DNA of 64,000 bases from positions 186,001-250,000 of the forward strand of contig JAXGZG010000002.1 of NCBI GenBank assembly GCA_040771825.1, given 5' to 3'. The notes beneath the pieces are model-generated. The model searched no databases. It was given only the letters and a program-made list of their open reading frames with translations, and was not told the origin of the DNA. This document shows, piece after piece, positions 8,913 through 18,118 of this stretch. The stretch's first letter is position 1. Every line of letters starts with the position of its first letter. Origin of the DNA: JAXGZG01 sp040771825. Lineage in GTDB: Bacteria > Bacillota > Sulfobacillia > Fermentithermobacillales > Fermentithermobacillaceae. A program made the translations under genes and the position numbers.

Positions 8913-9848
8913 TTACTCCGAAACCTTTATCCGTCCCTTGATGACAGAGACTGCGCTTCCGCCAACACGGACCCCCGTCACTTTCCCGCCTTCCACGGAC
9001 ACTTCCACGTGTATGGTGGACGGACGCCTCAGGATGTGCCCCTGCTCGCACACAATCCTCGTAACAGGGCCTAGCGCTTCTATCAGGCCATTAAGTATCA
9101 GGTAGCCTCCTGTGGCCCCTGACGCCGTGCCTGTGGCCGACTCCTCAGATACCCCGACGGCAGGTGAGAAATCTCGGCAATGCACCGTAGAAGCAGGATG
9201 GATGGTTTCCAAGGAGAAGCAGTGGACGCTTATGATGCGGCGGTCGTTGCAGAAGTCTGTAAGATCGGCCATGTTGGGACGCATGGACAGCAATGCCTCG
9301 CGGGAGGTAACCGGCGTTATCAGATCCGGCAGCCCAGTAGAGACAACCTGTGGCCTTGCACGGTCAAACCCCGTAATAGAGCCTTGGGGCGCGCCAAGGA
9401 TCTTCTCAAGTTCCACAATCTCTTCATATGTAGGTTCCGCCACAACGCTAGGAACATTCTGAGTCATCATGACCCTTGAAGGAACGCCTTCGCACCCGAA
9501 TTCTATATCTACAGGCAAAACCCCGGCCTTAGTCTCCTGGGTCACCCGTACATCTCCTGACTTCCCCGAAATCATGCCTAACTCAGCCAAAAGCCAGAAC
9601 GCGCCTATGGTCGCATGCCCGCAAAGATTCACCTCAGAAAGGGGAGTAAAGAACCTGACGTCGAAGTCGGCACGTCCGGACCCTCCGGCGCCTAGCACAA
9701 AAGCGGTCTCCGAAAGGTTCATCTCACGGGCAATCTTCTGCATCACGTCATCACAAAGCCCTGCGGCGTCGGGCACCACCCCGGCAGGGTTACCGCCAAA
9801 CAGCACGTCGGTGAAAGCATCCACCTGGTAAATGTCGATTTCTCTCAC
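8913..9848 (-). CDS. PhzF-family isomerase-like protein
   Basis: A 311-residue member of the PhzF/diaminopimelate-epimerase-like fold, a cytosolic isomerase family whose substrates are mostly unknown. Diagnostic N-terminus IYQVDAFTDVLFGGNPAGVV; the Glu of LSETAFV is the usual acid/base; GHATIGAFW and the late GSATGTASG-like segment (SEESATGTASGATG) complete the fold. I choose GTG 9848 because GGGAGAG lies 6 nt before it and this gives the usual family start; in-frame starts at 9863 and 9956 are possible. A hairpin separates it from oadA. Specific function not predictable. Confidence 0.85.
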   Translation of the reverse strand: MREIDIYQVDAFTDVLFGGNPAGVVPDAAGLCDDVMQKIAREMNLSETAFVLGAGGSGRADFDVRFFTPLSEVNLCGHATIGAFWLLAELGMISGKSGDVRVTQETKAGVLPVDIEFGCEGVPSRVMMTQNVPSVVAEPTYEEIVELEKILGAPQGSITGFDRARPQVVSTGLPDLITPVTSREALLSMRPNMADLTDFCNDRRIISVHCFSLETIHPASTVHCRDFSPAVGVSEESATGTASGATGGYLILNGLIEALGPVTRIVCEQGHILRRPSTIHVEVSVEGGKVTGVRVGGSAVSVIKGRIKVSE

Positions 9849-9954
9849 GACAATCTCTCCCATCGTATTCACTGATGGCGCACAAAGCGGGTTTGCCCCT
9901 AAGCCAGATTCACGATCCCGTGACACGCAGCGACTCTCCAACCGCCCCACGATC

Positions 9955-9984
9955 AAAGGGCCGGGAAAACCCTCTCCGGCCCTT
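9955..9984 (-). terminator. Hairpin terminator between oadA and phzF-like gene
   Basis: A 9-bp GC-rich stem (about 9956-9964 with 9976-9984), 11-nt loop, then TTTGAT on the minus strand. It lies 38 bp after the oadA stop. The short T tract makes termination likely but not certain. Confidence 0.6.
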
Positions 9985-10022
9985 ATAGTATCTCATGGTT
10001 TCCTAAACCATCTATTCTTCCA

Positions 10023-11453
10023 TCATACCGGAGCGAAACCCTTTGGATGCTCCTTTTTGGCCTGCTCCAATAGGCTATAGTCCACACTCGTTCTCTTGGA
10101 CAGCTGCTCCTCTAGGAACTTCTTGGCCTGAGGCGGGAACAAAGCGTAGGAAAGGACATCCTCTTCTTTGCTGTACAGGTGCCCCAGTTCTTCCTTGGCT
10201 TTGACAAGAGCCGGCTCGATGTGGTCCGCAGGCCTGTCTTTGGTGGGCTCCTCATCGCCAATAACCTGCTGCTGGATATCCGCGTTGACCTGGCCCGGGG
10301 CCTTTCCGTAAAGGCCTCTGAAGTAGTCTTTCACTTCGTTAGTGGTCATCTTGTAGCGCTCGCCGGTGAGCACGTTGAGCACAGACTGAGTTCCAACTAT
10401 CTGGCTTGAGGGAGTCACAAGAGGCGGATGCCCCAAATCTGCCTTAACCCTGGGAACTTCATCAAGCACTTGAGGAAGCTTGTCGATCTGGCCCTGCTCC
10501 CTAAGCTGAGAGATGAAGTTTGAAATCATGCCGCCGGGAATTTGATACCTGAGAACGTTGGCGTCGGGCACAGGGGAAGCCTTATCAAAAGCCCCATAAT
10601 TGGCCCTGACTCCCTTGAAGTATTCGGCTATCTCCGAAAGAAGATTCAAGTCTAGCCCCGTATCGTAGGGAGTGCCTTGTAGCGCCGCAACTATGCTCTC
10701 GTCAGGGGGCTGGGAGGTAGACATGGACATGGTGGAAATGGCGCAGTCCACGACGTCGCATCCTGCCTCAATAGCCTTCAGGTAAGACATGGAACCCATT
10801 CCCGAAGTGTAGTGAGTGTGCAACTGCACTGGAAGGCCAATCTCATCCTTCCATGCCTTGACGATGTCGTAGGCTTCCTTAGGCGAGATGATCCCCGCCA
10901 TGTCCTTCAGGCATAGAGAATCGGCGCCCATCTTCTGAAGTTCCTTTGCCACGGCCACGTAATGCTTTAGGTCGTGGACTGGGCTAATGGTGAAACACAC
11001 CGTGGCCTGAACGTGGGCGTCCATCTCCTTAGAGACTTCAATGGCGCGCCTCATGTTACGGGCGTCGTTTAGGGCATCAAATATCCGCATAATGGAAATG
11101 CCGTTGGTAATGGCGGCTTTAACGAAAGACTCAACCACATCGTCGGCATAGTGCTTGTAGCCCACAAGGTTCTGGCCCCTCAAAAGCATCTGGAGGGGAG
11201 TGTTCTTGAAGCCTTTCTTAAGGGCCCTTAGCCTCTCCCACGGATCCTCCGACAGGAATCGGAGGCACGTATCGAAGGTGGCTCCGCCCCAAACCTCCAC
11301 CGAATGGAAACCTATCTTATCCATCTTCTCTACTATAGGGAGCATGTCGCTTGTCTTCATGCGTGTGGCCAGGAGGGACTGATGACCGTCTCGGAGCGTT
11401 GTGTCAGTGATCCCGACCTTCCTCCTGGTGGTGCTTTCTGCCATAGAATCCAT
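10023..11453 (-). CDS. oadA: Oxaloacetate decarboxylase alpha / pyruvate carboxylase subunit B carboxyltransferase
   Basis: A 476-residue carboxyltransferase. GITDTTLRDGHQSLLATRM, the SLCLKDMAGI segment (active-site Lys) and metal-binding HTHYTSGMG are all present, followed by the conserved PycB/OadA C-terminal domain. There is no C-terminal biotinyl domain, so a separate biotin carrier protein must exist elsewhere; neither it nor a biotin carboxylase or membrane decarboxylase subunit lies next to this gene. The ATG at 11453 has GGGGTGA upstream; a longer in-frame extension runs into pyrG and is rejected. Role: interconversion of pyruvate and oxaloacetate; the direction cannot be told from sequence. 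Confidence 0.9.
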   Translation of the reverse strand: MDSMAESTTRRKVGITDTTLRDGHQSLLATRMKTSDMLPIVEKMDKIGFHSVEVWGGATFDTCLRFLSEDPWERLRALKKGFKNTPLQMLLRGQNLVGYKHYADDVVESFVKAAITNGISIMRIFDALNDARNMRRAIEVSKEMDAHVQATVCFTISPVHDLKHYVAVAKELQKMGADSLCLKDMAGIISPKEAYDIVKAWKDEIGLPVQLHTHYTSGMGSMSYLKAIEAGCDVVDCAISTMSMSTSQPPDESIVAALQGTPYDTGLDLNLLSEIAEYFKGVRANYGAFDKASPVPDANVLRYQIPGGMISNFISQLREQGQIDKLPQVLDEVPRVKADLGHPPLVTPSSQIVGTQSVLNVLTGERYKMTTNEVKDYFRGLYGKAPGQVNADIQQQVIGDEEPTKDRPADHIEPALVKAKEELGHLYSKEEDVLSYALFPPQAKKFLEEQLSKRTSVDYSLLEQAKKEHPKGFAPV

Positions 11454-11583
11454 CCAATTCACCCCGTAATCTCGTCGTAATTGTCTTTTACGGATCCAAG
11501 TCTGATAATAGCATTCTTTTCTACATCGTGGGGCAGGTTCCTTCTGCCACTTCCCGCAAGTCCCGTTATTCCAGTTGCCTGGG

Positions 11584-13236
11584 TCACCCGTTCTTGGGAT
11601 TCTCTGGCTTCGCCGTCTTTTCGAGAGTCTCTCGTCTCTTGATGGCTGCCGCCACGAAATCCCTAAACAAGGGGTGCGGCCTGTAAGGCCTGGAAAGTAG
11701 TTCCGGATGGAACTGGACGCCCACAAACCAAGGGTGACCCTGTAGCTCCATTATCTCAACTAGTCCTCTTGCTGGCCATATGCCCGCCGTCATAAGCCCT
11801 GCCTTGTTCAAGTCGGCGACGTACCGTGGGTTAACCTCAAAACGGTGTCTGTGACGCTCCTTGATGAAATCTGCGCCGTAAGCCCGGGCGGCCAACGAGT
11901 CTTCCTTTAGTCTGCACTGGTACAAGCCAAGCCGCATGGTGCCGCCAATCCCTTCGGCGCCTTTCTGCTCAGGCATGAGGTCGATGACCGGGTTTCTGGT
12001 ATCTGGCTCGAACTCGGCTGAGTGGGCGTCTTTGAGCCCCAGTAAGTTTTGAGCAACTTCCACCACGGCGCACTGGAGTCCCAGGCAGATTCCGAAAAAC
12101 GGCACCTTGTTCTCTCTAGCGTACTTGACGGCCTTCACCTTGCCAAGGATTCCCCTCTGGCCGAACCCTCCGGGCACCAGAATCCCGTCTGCACCCCCAA
12201 GCGCATCTAGAACCTCTTGGCTGGATGCATGGTCCAACTCCTCTGAGTTGATCCACCGGATGTCAACCTTGGCGTCGTTGTCGAGCCCGCCGTGGCAAAG
12301 GGCCTCTGTGACGCTCTTGTAGGCGTCGTGGAGAGCCACATACTTCCCTACAACCGCAATCCGGCATTCCTTGGCGGGGTCCTTTATCTTCTCGCTAATC
12401 TTGAGCCATTCCCCAAGATCCGGCTCTCGCTCTTCAAGATCTAGCTTGTCCTCCACGATCCTGCCCAAGCCTTCATTTTCTAGCATCACAGGGACCTGGT
12501 AGATGCTGTCGGCATTTAGGTTTTGGATGACTGCCGAACTATCCACGCTGCAGAAAAGCGCCAGTTTCTCGCGGATTTCCAAAGACAAGGGGAAGTTGGA
12601 TCTGCAGATCAGGATATCAGGAGCGATGCCTATGGACCGGAGTTCAGCCACGCTATGTTGGGTGGGCTTAGTCTTGAGTTCCCCGCTTCCGTAGATATAA
12701 GGGATCAGGGTAACGTGGACGTACACAGTATTTCTGGCGCCTACATCGCCTCTTATCTGTCTTATGGCCTCAAGAAACGGGAGGCTTTCAATGTCGCCTA
12801 CAGTGCCTCCAACCTCGGAAATGACAAAATCCGCCTTCGAGGTCTCGCCAACTTTACGGATTCGGTCCTTGATTTCGTTGGTAACATGGGGAATAACCTG
12901 AACGGTGCTACCTAGAAACTCCCCCCGGCGCTCTTTGGCAATAACCGAGCCATACACCTGACCCGTAGTAACGTTGTTTGCCGCGGCCAAGGGCCTGTCG
13001 ATAAACCTCTCGTAGTGTCCTAGGTCCAGATCGGTCTCGGCCCCATCGTCAGTGACAAACACCTCGCCGTGTTGCAGCGGGCTCATGGTGCCGGCATCAA
13101 CGTTGACGTATGGGTCCATCTTCATGATGGTAACCGAATACCCTCTGGCCTTTAAGAGCGCACCGATCGAAGCTGCGGTAATCCCCTTCCCGAGGCCAGA
13201 CACGACTCCCCCTGTGACAAATATGAATCTAGGCAT
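11584..13236 (-). CDS. pyrG: CTP synthase (glutamine-hydrolysing)
   Basis: Converts UTP to CTP using ATP and glutamine; cytosolic. 550 residues, normal for the family. The N-terminal synthetase domain opens with PRFIFVTGGVVSGLGKGI and its P-loop; the C-terminal class I glutaminase has the nucleophile in FFGICLGLQ and the FHPE His/Glu pair. The ATG at 13236 has AAGGAGGT upstream; an earlier in-frame ATG overlaps that ribosome site. It lies 36 bp after rpoE, the usual Firmicutes arrangement. A hairpin sits between the two genes and may modulate pyrG expression. Confidence 0.97.
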   Translation of the reverse strand: MPRFIFVTGGVVSGLGKGITAASIGALLKARGYSVTIMKMDPYVNVDAGTMSPLQHGEVFVTDDGAETDLDLGHYERFIDRPLAAANNVTTGQVYGSVIAKERRGEFLGSTVQVIPHVTNEIKDRIRKVGETSKADFVISEVGGTVGDIESLPFLEAIRQIRGDVGARNTVYVHVTLIPYIYGSGELKTKPTQHSVAELRSIGIAPDILICRSNFPLSLEIREKLALFCSVDSSAVIQNLNADSIYQVPVMLENEGLGRIVEDKLDLEEREPDLGEWLKISEKIKDPAKECRIAVVGKYVALHDAYKSVTEALCHGGLDNDAKVDIRWINSEELDHASSQEVLDALGGADGILVPGGFGQRGILGKVKAVKYARENKVPFFGICLGLQCAVVEVAQNLLGLKDAHSAEFEPDTRNPVIDLMPEQKGAEGIGGTMRLGLYQCRLKEDSLAARAYGADFIKERHRHRFEVNPRYVADLNKAGLMTAGIWPARGLVEIMELQGHPWFVGVQFHPELLSRPYRPHPLFRDFVAAAIKRRETLEKTAKPENPKNG

Positions 13237-13255
13237 TGCATAAATGACCTCCTTC

Positions 13256-13300
13256 AAAAGGGGAGGGAGCCCTATCCCTCCTCAGGTTCTTCGGGCTCCC
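13256..13300 (-). terminator. Hairpin with delayed T tract between rpoE and pyrG (possible attenuator)
   Basis: A perfect 8-bp stem (13293-13300 with 13265-13272, GGGAGCCC/GGGCTCCC) with a 20-nt loop overlaps the end of rpoE. On the minus strand it is followed by TCCCCTTTT just before the pyrG ribosome site. pyrG attenuation is known in Bacillus, but its hallmark start-site G insertion is not shown here, so this is a candidate only. Confidence 0.45.
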
Positions 13301-13682
13301 CTATTGGTTCCTCGTCTGCCGGTTCTTCTTGGTAGTTCTCATCGATTACTACCAGTTCTCTCCTTAGCCGCTCCCCAGGTTTGGGTCTTTCGGCGTTGGA
13401 GATCTCGACCACCTTGTATGCAGGGGGTTTAATCGTCCATTCCCTTAAGCCGCACATCCCGCCGCCGCGGTTTAGGAACCGGTTATCTAGACTCAATTCG
13501 GTGTGTGCTTTGGCCATAAGCCTTGGAAGTTGCTGTTCTGGTCCGACGCCTCGCTTCTGCAGCACTTCTTGGACCAGTTGCTTATACTTCATGGGCTCTT
13601 TGCGTTCCTTAAGGATATGGTAGGCCACATCGCCAACTGAGTGCTCCAGACGGGGGCTTTGTACCTGAACCACGTCGCTCAC
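13272..13682 (-). CDS. rpoE: DNA-directed RNA polymerase delta subunit
   Basis: A small RNA polymerase subunit that speeds polymerase recycling in Gram-positive bacteria. 136 residues: an N-terminal HARE-HTH domain (HSVGDVAYHILKERKEPMKY, then VLQKRGVG and the SLDNRFLNRGGGMCGLREW segment) and an acidic C-terminal tail ending EEPIGEPEEPEEG. The tail is shorter than in Bacillus subtilis. GTG start at 13682 behind a G-rich ribosome site. Upstream of pyrG as in many Firmicutes. Confidence 0.92.
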   Translation of the reverse strand: MSDVVQVQSPRLEHSVGDVAYHILKERKEPMKYKQLVQEVLQKRGVGPEQQLPRLMAKAHTELSLDNRFLNRGGGMCGLREWTIKPPAYKVVEISNAERPKPGERLRRELVVIDENYQEEPADEEPIGEPEEPEEG

Positions 13683-13730
13683 ACTACCACCCCCAACCTC
13701 ATGAGTTTGAGAACCTCAATGCTCCAAGTC

Positions 13731-13758
13731 ATTCTACTCATGGGAGCGTCTCTGTCAA
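13731..13758 (-). promoter_or_regulatory. Promoter for rpoE-pyrG
   Basis: TTGACA (13753-13758), 16-bp spacer, TAGAAT (13731-13736) on the minus strand. It lies 48 bp upstream of the rpoE start, in the gap after kamE. A second copy of TTGTATTGACA lies 26 bp further upstream, across the kamE stop. Confidence 0.65.
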
Positions 13759-13780
13759 TACAACGAGGGAAACCCGGGTG

Positions 13781-14542
13781 TCAATACAAACCCTTCCTTC
13801 GCAAAACTTCCTGTACCAGGTATGACGCGACGTCCTGAGGCTTGGTGCCCGGCCCAAACCCGGCGTCAAACCCAAGTTCTAGACACAGGGCATGAGTAAT
13901 CCTAGGGCCTCCTGCCACCAACACCACTTGGTCTCGAAAGCCTTCCGCCTCTATAATCTCCACTAGGCGCGTCAAGTTCGCAAGGTGTGCGTTTCCTTGC
14001 GTCACAACTTGGGACACCAGCACGGCGTCGGCTTTCTCCTCCATGGCTTTTAGCACAAGCTCCTCATTAGGCACTTGACTACCCATATTAACCACCCTGA
14101 AGCCCTTGTATGCCTCGAGTCCGTGGTCGCCTGCAAATCCCTTGTAATTAAGGATGGCGTCCAGTCCCACAGTGTGAGCGTCGCTCCCGGTGGAAGCCCC
14201 AACCACCGCCAAGGGCCTTCCCAGCCTTTCCCTGACCAAAGATTCCACAGCAAGAGGTTCTAGCTTATCCCAAAGAGGCCTCGCCACCTTGAGTTTTCGT
14301 AGTTCGACAGGCCGGGTTACCTTCCCGTAGCCCACGTAGAACGTGTAACCCTCACCTAAGGAGGCCGACTCCACCACCTGCGGTTCGCCAAGTCCCATGA
14401 GGCGCATGACCTGGCGAGCGGCTTCGTCGCCCAGAGCACCGTCTTGAACAGGCAGAGTGAAACTAACCTGTACTAGCCCATCGTTATGGTGGTCGCCGTA
14501 GGGCATCACCACTTCATCTCTAGCCGCGCGGCTGTTTAGCAA
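13781..14542 (-). CDS. kamE: Lysine 5,6-aminomutase beta subunit (B12-binding)
   Basis: Small subunit of the adenosylcobalamin- and PLP-dependent mutase that moves the terminal amino group of beta-lysine or D-lysine in lysine fermentation. 253 residues. The cobalamin-binding Rossmann domain carries the base-off motif DAHTVG in GSDAHTVGLDAI, with the PLP-linking Lys probably in LNYKG. The TTG start overlaps the kamD stop by 7 bp, with GGAGG inside the kamD end, so translation is coupled. Last gene of the kdd-kam operon. Confidence 0.95.
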   Translation of the reverse strand: MLNSRAARDEVVMPYGDHHNDGLVQVSFTLPVQDGALGDEAARQVMRLMGLGEPQVVESASLGEGYTFYVGYGKVTRPVELRKLKVARPLWDKLEPLAVESLVRERLGRPLAVVGASTGSDAHTVGLDAILNYKGFAGDHGLEAYKGFRVVNMGSQVPNEELVLKAMEEKADAVLVSQVVTQGNAHLANLTRLVEIIEAEGFRDQVVLVAGGPRITHALCLELGFDAGFGPGTKPQDVASYLVQEVLRRKGLY

Positions 14543-16116
14543 ATCGGGTCAACCTCCTCCCTGCTATTGGCGAGTCTATGCCTAATGCCGTCTTCAATTG
14601 GGTTCAGATACCAAGGACTCTTGCGGAATACGCCTTCCTTGCCCTTTCCGCCCACCCTTTGCCGCTTGACTCCGCCAAAGACGCCTTCTTCTATGGCACG
14701 AAAAAGGCCCTTGCGGAGCACTTCGGCTAGGAGATCTTCGCATCTTCCCAGAAGATCTTGGGCCCAGGCGGCTATAAGAGAGCCTTCCTTAAGGTCAAGG
14801 CTTTCTCCCAAATGGCGAGCGGCATTCCTCGTGTACTTGGCGGACCTGATAGAGGCATACCTATCTTGCAGAAGCGGCGTGTGAACAGCCTCAGTGAGCA
14901 TCCCCACAAGGTGTATTGACTGGCCCGTTATGACCGATGTCACGTTGAAGCTAGCGTCTAGGGCATGAGCGAAGAAAATGTCACCGGATTTGTGCACCGT
15001 AGGGGGCATGAACTTCACAGGACAGTCGGGGAAGAGAGACCGCACCAAAAGAGCCGAGGCTATCTCGTAAGAAAGGCTATCTTCCATGTTGGGGTCTATT
15101 TCAAAGGCGTGCCCCAAGCCGATGGCTTGATCCGAAAGCCCCGAGGCCTTGGCGAAATGATAGTTGATAAACTGGGAGGCCAGCACTTGCTGCCCAGAAT
15201 TGGCGGCATCGGCGGTAGTAAGATAGTTGTCCTCGCCTGTGTTTATGATGATGCCCGCAAAAGCGTTGATCATCCTGGAAAACCGCTGGTCGCAAAAAGT
15301 CCTTTCAGCGTTTATGTCTCTAAACAAGACTCCGTACATGGCATCGTTGAGCATCATATCCAGACGTTCAAGAGCGCCCATTGCCGCGATTTCCGGCATG
15401 CACAATCCGGAGCAGTAGTTGACCAAGCGCACGTACCTGCCAAGTCTTTGGGATTCTTCATCTAGGGCGGCCCTCATTAGCCGGAAATTCTCTTGTGTGG
15501 CGTAGGTACCGCCATACCCTTGGGTAGTAGCGCCGTAGGGCACGTAATCCAGAAGGCTCTGTCCTGTGGATCTTATGACCGCAATGATGTCGGCACCCTG
15601 CCTGGCGGCCATTTGTGCCTGTACCATGTCTTCATATATGTTGCCTGTGGCCACGATTACATAGAGCCACGGAGACAAAGTGACAGGAAGAACCCTGAGC
15701 AACTCCTCTCGCTCTTGCCTCTGCATCGAAATGGCCTCTAGAGCCGCATCAGCCATTTCCCGGGACTTATCTTGGCACGCCTCATGCCCCTGCCAGGGTA
15801 TTGCCCCAATGTCCACCTTGCCTGCCGCTACCTTGCGGGCTATTTCCAGAGGCGAAGCATCCAAGGCAAGACAAGCGTTGGCTAAATGGATAGCTACTCC
15901 ATCTTCCAAACGCCCGGCATCTCGCAGCTTATCCACCAACACGTTGGCCAAAGGAACTTCTTGGCGGTGAACCCCATCAACCCCAAACAACCTGGCCATG
16001 GTGCGTTCGATAGAAACCGTGCTGTAAGGCGCCAGTTCCTCAAGAACTCCCCCGGCAATGCCGGCAGCCATCCCGTGGCACCTGTCCACCGTCTCTTTGT
16101 CCACCTGGTATCTCAT
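14536..16116 (-). CDS. kamD: Lysine 5,6-aminomutase alpha subunit
   Basis: Large TIM-barrel subunit of lysine 5,6-aminomutase, partner of KamE. 526 residues, typical length. Family features seen: the conserved CHGMAAGIAGGVLEELAPYSTVSIERTMARLFG start (in parts), DIIAVIRSTGQSLLDYVPYG, and GEDNYLTTADA. ATG at 16116 with GGAGG upstream. It overlaps kamE and follows kamC by 58 bp. Acts in the cytosol after lysine 2,3-aminomutase. Confidence 0.96.
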   Translation of the reverse strand: MRYQVDKETVDRCHGMAAGIAGGVLEELAPYSTVSIERTMARLFGVDGVHRQEVPLANVLVDKLRDAGRLEDGVAIHLANACLALDASPLEIARKVAAGKVDIGAIPWQGHEACQDKSREMADAALEAISMQRQEREELLRVLPVTLSPWLYVIVATGNIYEDMVQAQMAARQGADIIAVIRSTGQSLLDYVPYGATTQGYGGTYATQENFRLMRAALDEESQRLGRYVRLVNYCSGLCMPEIAAMGALERLDMMLNDAMYGVLFRDINAERTFCDQRFSRMINAFAGIIINTGEDNYLTTADAANSGQQVLASQFINYHFAKASGLSDQAIGLGHAFEIDPNMEDSLSYEIASALLVRSLFPDCPVKFMPPTVHKSGDIFFAHALDASFNVTSVITGQSIHLVGMLTEAVHTPLLQDRYASIRSAKYTRNAARHLGESLDLKEGSLIAAWAQDLLGRCEDLLAEVLRKGLFRAIEEGVFGGVKRQRVGGKGKEGVFRKSPWYLNPIEDGIRHRLANSREEVDPIC

Positions 16117-16174
16117 GATCCGGCTATCCTCCTAAGAAAGCGCCGCCCCTATCCGAGGTTAAGGGTTCATTACC

Positions 16175-17767
16175 CTAAGAAACCTTTCGGTCACGGCAGA
16201 ACGCCTCAGCTATCTCGATGATTTCCTTGTCTAACCCCAAGAGCCTCGCCACCAGCAGGGCATCTTGGGGCGTGGAAGCATCGGGCCCGACTCTTTGCAG
16301 GCCATAATCCATGTGTTCGTAGAGCCACCGGATGCCCGACTCGGGATCTCCGTTATCCCCCGGTATGGCTTTTCCAGACGAAAGGTCAAGCCCCGCCACC
16401 TGCCAATGGTCTGCGGATATTAGGCGGGCCAAGCCGTGATAGTGGGTGGTTGCCACGACTCTGGACCTCTCGCCCTCGCTTTCGCCAAGATGCTGAAGCA
16501 GAGCAGCATATAGTGCCATTCCTTGCGCAGGGTTGGTCCCCCGTCCGATTTCGTCTAGCAAGATAAGTCCCTTTTGCCCTTTTCTCTCCAAGGGTTCTTG
16601 AAGGGCAACTACCTCTGCGGCAAAACTCGATAGCCCCGGCTTTCCCGGGCTCTGGGGCTGCAAGTACACAAAGTCAAACAGGGAGAAAGACATGCCGGTA
16701 CAGGGCACCGGAATTCCCCATTGGGCAAGGGAGACCATAAGGCCAAGAACCTGCAAGGCCACGGTCTTCCCCCCCATGTTGGGGCCGGTTATGACTGTGA
16801 CCGGCTCGCTTAGGGCGATGCTCACATGCTGGAATCTTCCGCCCCGCTCCTCAACCATCTGGCGCACAATAGGATGAACGGCCCCCTCTACCCGCAAAGA
16901 TGGCTCGGGCCCGTCTAGCACGTCAGGAACCACGGCATTCCATTCCCTGGCCAAACGCGCTTTGCACAAGAGCCAGTCTAGCTCGCCCAAGGCCCACGCT
17001 GCGCTCTCCAAGTCTTGGGCCATGGGCTGGAGCTCCCTAGAAAGGCTCATCATGACTTCCTCTTCTAGAGCCAATTCCCGCTGGCGAAGACGATTTATCT
17101 CGCGTTCAACCTTAACCGCTTCCCTAGTAGCCTTCAGCCTGAAGTGAATGTGGGTCAAAGTCTCTCTGGTCTCGCCCAATTCCGGCATGAGTCTTGCCTT
17201 TTCAACCAGCTGGGCGGTGGACTTCCTTATGGCTATCTCTTCCCGAAGGCCCGGCCTTCTTCCTAGAAGGGATTCCACAGCTAGGGCTTCTTTGGTCATC
17301 TCGGCTCTCCACTGCCGCTCTCTCTGTTTTCTTTCAGCCCTGGTCTTGCCCAGTTCGGGCAAATACGAGTCGGCCACGTAGAAAGTGGGCTGGCCCGATG
17401 AACCGGGAATGAGCCTCTTTTCTACTGCAACCAAAGATGGCGGTATAGTGCGGGCCGGCCACGAGATCCAAGCAGTGTCTCTTAGAAGGACAAGCGCTCT
17501 ATCAACGCAAAACGCCAAGTGTGCCAGAATGAAGAACTCGGCGGCTTTCAACGCCCTTTTGTCTTTTAGAAGTGCGATGGCGTGGAGAGGGTCTTTCAAA
17601 GACTCCAATATACCTTCAAGTTTGTGGGCGGAATCAAGGTTACGGTCCCAAAGACCCCGCACCCTTGAAATGTCTTGCAGTTCTTCTCTCAGACGGTCTT
17701 CGTCACCGGGCAAGAAAGGCTTCTGCCGTGACTTCACTCGTTTTCCAAGGGACGATCGTGGCGCCAA
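16175..17767 (-). CDS. kamC: MutS-like ATPase, lysine 5,6-aminomutase reactivase KamC
   Basis: A 530-residue MutS-domain-V ATPase without the mismatch-binding N-terminus. Walker A is VITGPNMGGKTVALQ, Walker B LILLDEIGRGTNPAQG, followed by VVATTHYH. Most of the N-terminal half is helical (a clamp/coiled-coil-like region). Position between kamB and kamD matches known lysine fermentation clusters, where this MutS-like protein is thought to help reactivate the B12-dependent mutase. A DNA-repair role is unlikely in this context. A TTG start at 17767 has a rather close GGGAGG; a GTG a little downstream is an alternative. Confidence 0.85.
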   Translation of the reverse strand: MAPRSSLGKRVKSRQKPFLPGDEDRLREELQDISRVRGLWDRNLDSAHKLEGILESLKDPLHAIALLKDKRALKAAEFFILAHLAFCVDRALVLLRDTAWISWPARTIPPSLVAVEKRLIPGSSGQPTFYVADSYLPELGKTRAERKQRERQWRAEMTKEALAVESLLGRRPGLREEIAIRKSTAQLVEKARLMPELGETRETLTHIHFRLKATREAVKVEREINRLRQRELALEEEVMMSLSRELQPMAQDLESAAWALGELDWLLCKARLAREWNAVVPDVLDGPEPSLRVEGAVHPIVRQMVEERGGRFQHVSIALSEPVTVITGPNMGGKTVALQVLGLMVSLAQWGIPVPCTGMSFSLFDFVYLQPQSPGKPGLSSFAAEVVALQEPLERKGQKGLILLDEIGRGTNPAQGMALYAALLQHLGESEGERSRVVATTHYHGLARLISADHWQVAGLDLSSGKAIPGDNGDPESGIRWLYEHMDYGLQRVGPDASTPQDALLVARLLGLDKEIIEIAEAFCRDRKVS

Positions 17768-17802
17768 TGCCTCCCAGACTTCGGAAAACCCGGTGCTAGA
17801 AG

Positions 17803-18118
17803 TTACCCCAAAGCCACGCCCGCCACCTCCTCTTCGTTGGACTCTCCGGTCACAACATCAAATACAGGCACCCACTTGCCGTAACCGCGGCGGGTCTCCC
17901 TGCTGACGGCCGTAACCATATCCAGAGGATCGTAAGAAATGCCCCGGTGGGACACGGGATTCACAGTGACCGCCAACAAGTTGATCTGTTCCAGAACCAG
18001 AATCTCCACGCCGGGGTCATCTTCCAAGAATACGCTGACGGGGTCTTTGGCGATAACTCCAAAATCCCTTCCCTCTGCCCAAGTAGCCGCCCCATTCAGG
18101 AAGGTACTTGTGACTGCC
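17803..18118 (-). pseudogene. kamB: C-terminal part of KamB in a shifted frame
   Basis: Reading on from base 18118 in a frame one base off that of the upstream kamB segment gives a continuous sequence of about 104 residues (from VTSTFLNGAATWAEG to the acidic end near GVALG). It includes LEQINLLAVTVNPVS, which looks like the normal tail of KamB. It ends 35 bp before kamC. It has no ribosome site of its own at the junction, so it is best read as the displaced C-terminus of the gene at 18096-18884. Confidence 0.7.
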
